This document shows positions 54,872 to 57,145 of a stretch of 57,145 bases of DNA, piece by piece; position 1 is the stretch's first letter; the number at the start of each line of letters is the position of its first letter. The DNA comes from Planctomycetota bacterium (GTDB taxonomy: Bacteria > Planctomycetota > Phycisphaerae > WQYP01). The stretch is from the NCBI GenBank assembly GCA_021808485.1, contig JAKBBN010000008.1, positions 1 to 57,145 on the forward strand, in the 5' to 3' direction. The notes under the pieces were generated by a model. The model was not told the DNA's origin. It was given only the letters and a program-made list of their open reading frames with translations, and did not search any database. A program made the translations under genes and the position numbers.

Positions 54872-55551
54872 GTCAATGTCCTCGCGTTAGGCGTCACAAA
54901 AAGGCGTCTTTGCAAAACGCCCCATCCGGAAATCAAAGTTTTTTACGGGCGTTGGCCGATTCCCCGCCGTCGCAATGGCAGTATGGCGCCGCCGGCGCCC
55001 GGCGACGGTGACGGCGGCATTCCCATCCCCGCCAGCGCGGCAAGGGGAATTGCCCGGCAACCATTGGAAAATGCCTTCAACGCAGTCATAATCCGGCCTC
55101 CCGAAACAGAGAACCGCAATTCCTTCCAATCGGAATCCCCCCCCGGTCCGCGTGGAACTTATGCATCTACAATACATATAGAACACTATACGTATCAATC
55201 CGTTGGCGTATGCAACTGCATGGAACTCCGTTCCCGCGGTGTACATCTCTTTACTTTTTTGCAACAACGGGGAGGAGGTGAAATGTTCGGCCGCAGCTGT
55301 TTCGCCGCCTGTCTTGAATTATGGCGGAAGCAACACACGTTGGCTGATGCACCCAACCCGTCGGAAGTAGCTTACTTCATGTTTTATCGGAAGTCAAAAA
55401 ACTTGCCGGATTCTATAATTCCGTAAAAATGAATCCTGTGAATGTTGCGTCGCAATTGCCTGCCGGTACCATTCGCGGATACCCTCAAATGCGGATACAA
55501 TCAGTTCTCTATGTCATGCTTCTACGATAAATACCTCTGCTGGAGTAAACA
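54872..55551. other. 680-bp region between divergent genes
   Basis: Promoters for the minus-strand exported-protein block and the ThuA-like gene should lie here. It contains a possible small gene (55283-55426). The rest shows no feature I can support. Confidence 0.45.
55283..55426 (+). CDS. possible small protein (47 residues)
   Basis: The ATG follows an excellent ribosome site (aggaggtga, 4-5 bp spacing), the best in the window. The product begins MFGRSCFAACLELWRKQH and has no recognised domain. It stands alone, 125 bp before the ThuA-like gene. Translation is plausible on the ribosome site alone. Confidence 0.35.
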   Translation: MFGRSCFAACLELWRKQHTLADAPNPSEVAYFMFYRKSKNLPDSIIP

Positions 55552-56217
55552 GTGATTTATTTTCTGGCTGACGAGCATTTTGGCGCACGCCCTGGTGCCG
55601 CATTAAACGCCGAATTGCATCATGATTATAAAATTCACTTTGAGGAAAATACATTTCCATGCCTTGAGTCCACCGATCTTCGGAGGAATTGCTCGCTGCT
55701 GATCCTTAATTTCATCGCCGGTACTGGTACCACGGCGTCACCGGTCGGAGCCGCAGAAGCCAATGTACGCCGCTATCTCGAGACGGGCAAACCCCTGCTA
55801 CTCATCCATGCCGGCAGCGCCGCATTCTGGCATTGGCCCTGGTGGAGGGAAGTCGTCGGTTTACGCTGGGTTCGCAACAACGACCCCTTTCAAATCGCAC
55901 CTTCCGTGCATCCCACAGCCCCTTATCGAGTTGATTTATGCAAATCTCACCATCCGCTCCTGCCCCATCTGCGGCCGATGGATCTACCCAGCGACGAAAT
56001 TTACATTCAACTTGAACAGACGGCGCCGGCTGTCTTTTTGATGCAGACCACCATTGACCAGGGCACCTTCCCCCAATGCCACGAAAACCGCTCCCCCTGG
56101 GGTGGACGAGTCATCGGACTGTTGCCGGGCCATAGCGCGGAAGTGGTCCGGCATCCGGATTATCTGGCCAATGTCCGGGCCATTATCGCCCGACTTCGTG
56201 ATTCGCCCGCGGCCTGA
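55552..56217 (+). CDS. ThuA-like domain protein (trehalose utilisation family)
   Basis: 221 residues, with a GTG start and ggag 7 bp upstream. ThuA features: LLILNFIAGTG, then a glutamine-amidotransferase-like core VRRYLETGKPLLLIHAGSAAF-WHWPWWREVVG, and SPWGGRVIGLLPGHS near the end. ThuA proteins are linked to sugar oxidation and in planctomycetes are often next to Gfo/Idh dehydrogenases. The catalytic role of the fold is not known. No sugar enzyme is adjacent here. Confidence 0.8.
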   Translation: MIYFLADEHFGARPGAALNAELHHDYKIHFEENTFPCLESTDLRRNCSLLILNFIAGTGTTASPVGAAEANVRRYLETGKPLLLIHAGSAAFWHWPWWREVVGLRWVRNNDPFQIAPSVHPTAPYRVDLCKSHHPLLPHLRPMDLPSDEIYIQLEQTAPAVFLMQTTIDQGTFPQCHENRSPWGGRVIGLLPGHSAEVVRHPDYLANVRAIIARLRDSPAA

Positions 56218-56358
56218 GCAGGTGATTCAGCCCGGCGATCCACGCCGCAAATTGGGATTTCCCGCAGACCCTATGTGCCAATGTACTGCTTCAGCCAGAA
56301 ATGACGCGCACCGCCCAATAAACCGGCCTGATCCCCATTTCACATTTCGCACCCTGCA

Positions 56359-56985
56359 TCAATGGCCGCCGCTATGACCGCCTGCCCCGGTTAAGAGCCT
56401 GGCCCCGAACTCTCCGAGGAATCGCACGTTCACCAAACCCATTCCATCCGCACGGTTCCAATGTTTCCCGTCCCATTTGTAGAGAAGCAGTCTCTCATAC
56501 GCCTCACGATAGCCGGAGGCATGGGTCAGGCGGAACGCCCAAATCGTCAGCGCCGCCACCCCACCCGGTCGGTGCATTGGCAGCGTCATGAGGAGAGTGG
56601 CTTGGCCGCTTCTTTCCGGAACGGCTGTAATGAATTGCCCCACGCTCCCAACGCCGTCCAACTCCGATATGTCGCAGACGATTGCCAACCGGCGTCCGCT
56701 TACCCGCGGGGCTCGCTTCGGGGGGTGATCAATCAATGTTCGCGCAAGCCGTAAAAGTGCGTCATTTCGGGGAAACTTACCGTGGATAACCGCCCCATCC
56801 CTGTTGAAAGCCGGCGGAAACTTGCGCCATTTTTGGAAGTTTGTGATCAGCAGGCCCGGCACGACGCCACGCTTGACGTTAACAGTAACGCGGCCACCGC
56901 TCCCGCCGGTACTCCGGCATCCGGCGGTCAGGAGGAGATTGAGAATTGTCGGCCCGAACAGCCAATATCGGCAAATCTTGTGCAT
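56359..56985 (-). CDS. predicted lipoprotein, unknown function
   Basis: 208 residues. A signal sequence ends in the lipobox LLTAGC (Cys23). The mature part is rich in basic and Gly residues with no recognised domain; a stretch GRRLAIVCDISELDGVGS and the strand-rich middle suggest an alpha/beta fold. ggtggtgt before the ATG is a modest ribosome site. It lies next to a transposase remnant at the right edge. Confidence 0.6.
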   Translation of the reverse strand: MHKICRYWLFGPTILNLLLTAGCRSTGGSGGRVTVNVKRGVVPGLLITNFQKWRKFPPAFNRDGAVIHGKFPRNDALLRLARTLIDHPPKRAPRVSGRRLAIVCDISELDGVGSVGQFITAVPERSGQATLLMTLPMHRPGGVAALTIWAFRLTHASGYREAYERLLLYKWDGKHWNRADGMGLVNVRFLGEFGARLLTGAGGHSGGH

Positions 56986-57012
56986 TGTTACACCACCCTT
57001 CCAGCGCCGGCC

Positions 57013-57145
57013 TTAACGCCCCAGCCAGCCGAAGGTGCGTTCCACCAGCCAGCGTTTGGGCAGGACTTTGAATCCTTTTATATCATCCGATCGCTTCACG
57101 ATCTCCAGGGTCCAGTTCGCGATCCACGCCGCCCAGGCTGCCAAC
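57013..57145 (-). pseudogene. IS5-type transposase, C-terminal fragment (partial at window edge)
   Basis: 44 codons open from the right edge to TAA (57013-57015). The peptide [20 protein letters not shown] followed by [13 protein letters not shown] matches the end of the DDE domain of IS5-family transposases (family: RWVVERTFAWLGRCRR...). The stop falls directly after WLGR, earlier than in intact copies, so this copy is probably broken. The start lies outside the window. Confidence 0.7.

Overview
The window looks like chromosomal DNA from a planctomycete, most likely of the class Phycisphaerae. The signs are DUF1559-like pseudopilins with an FTLVE(L/M)LVV helix, two PEP-CTERM exported proteins, moderately high GC, many genes with weak or no Shine-Dalgarno sequence, and peptidoglycan genes (PBP2, RodA, an amidase). 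This is inferred from gene content; there is no rRNA or phylogenetic marker analysis behind it. I saw no tRNA, rRNA, CRISPR array or prophage.

Layout. 1-1.1 kb: end of an upstream unit, a terminator and a pseudopilin. 1.6-5.9 kb: the most unusual locus, a PqqD/M50-protease/HlyD fusion followed by a SecA-like ATPase. The first gene is cut by one in-frame TGA and the second by one extra base, yet both remain recognisable on each side of the break. 6-10 kb: an amidohydrolase, two lipoproteins, a methyltransferase and a peptidoglycan amidase. 10-24.6 kb: housekeeping genes (clpB, hemL, purU, msrB, a sigma-70 factor, miaB, an MFS transporter, mrdA-rodA). 24.6-32.9 kb: one minus-strand unit encoding a His/Asp-rich exported protein, a response regulator, a sensor kinase and a tripartite RND efflux pump, plausibly a metal-responsive efflux system. 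33-49.9 kb: metabolic and information genes (nucleoside phosphorylase, gnd, proS, leuB, an SDR/TetR pair with twin operators, a GH3 glycosidase, ruvC, ispF, an NtrC-type regulator, rnd, asnB). 50-55 kb: a minus-strand block of exported proteins (pseudopilin, single-span protein, two PEP-CTERM proteins and a related secreted protein). 55.5-57.1 kb: a ThuA-like protein, a lipoprotein and a truncated IS5-type transposase.

How genes work together. In the 1.6-5.9 kb locus, a leader-binding PqqD domain, an intramembrane metalloprotease and a periplasmic adaptor next to a stand-alone SecA motor suggest a peptide processing and export machine, possibly decaying or recoded. In the efflux unit the kinase sensor domain and the small exported protein both carry His/Asp-rich stretches. 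The SDR and TetR genes diverge from a region with two matching palindromes 32 bp apart. Mobile DNA is limited to two transposase remnants, at 39.5 kb and at the right edge.
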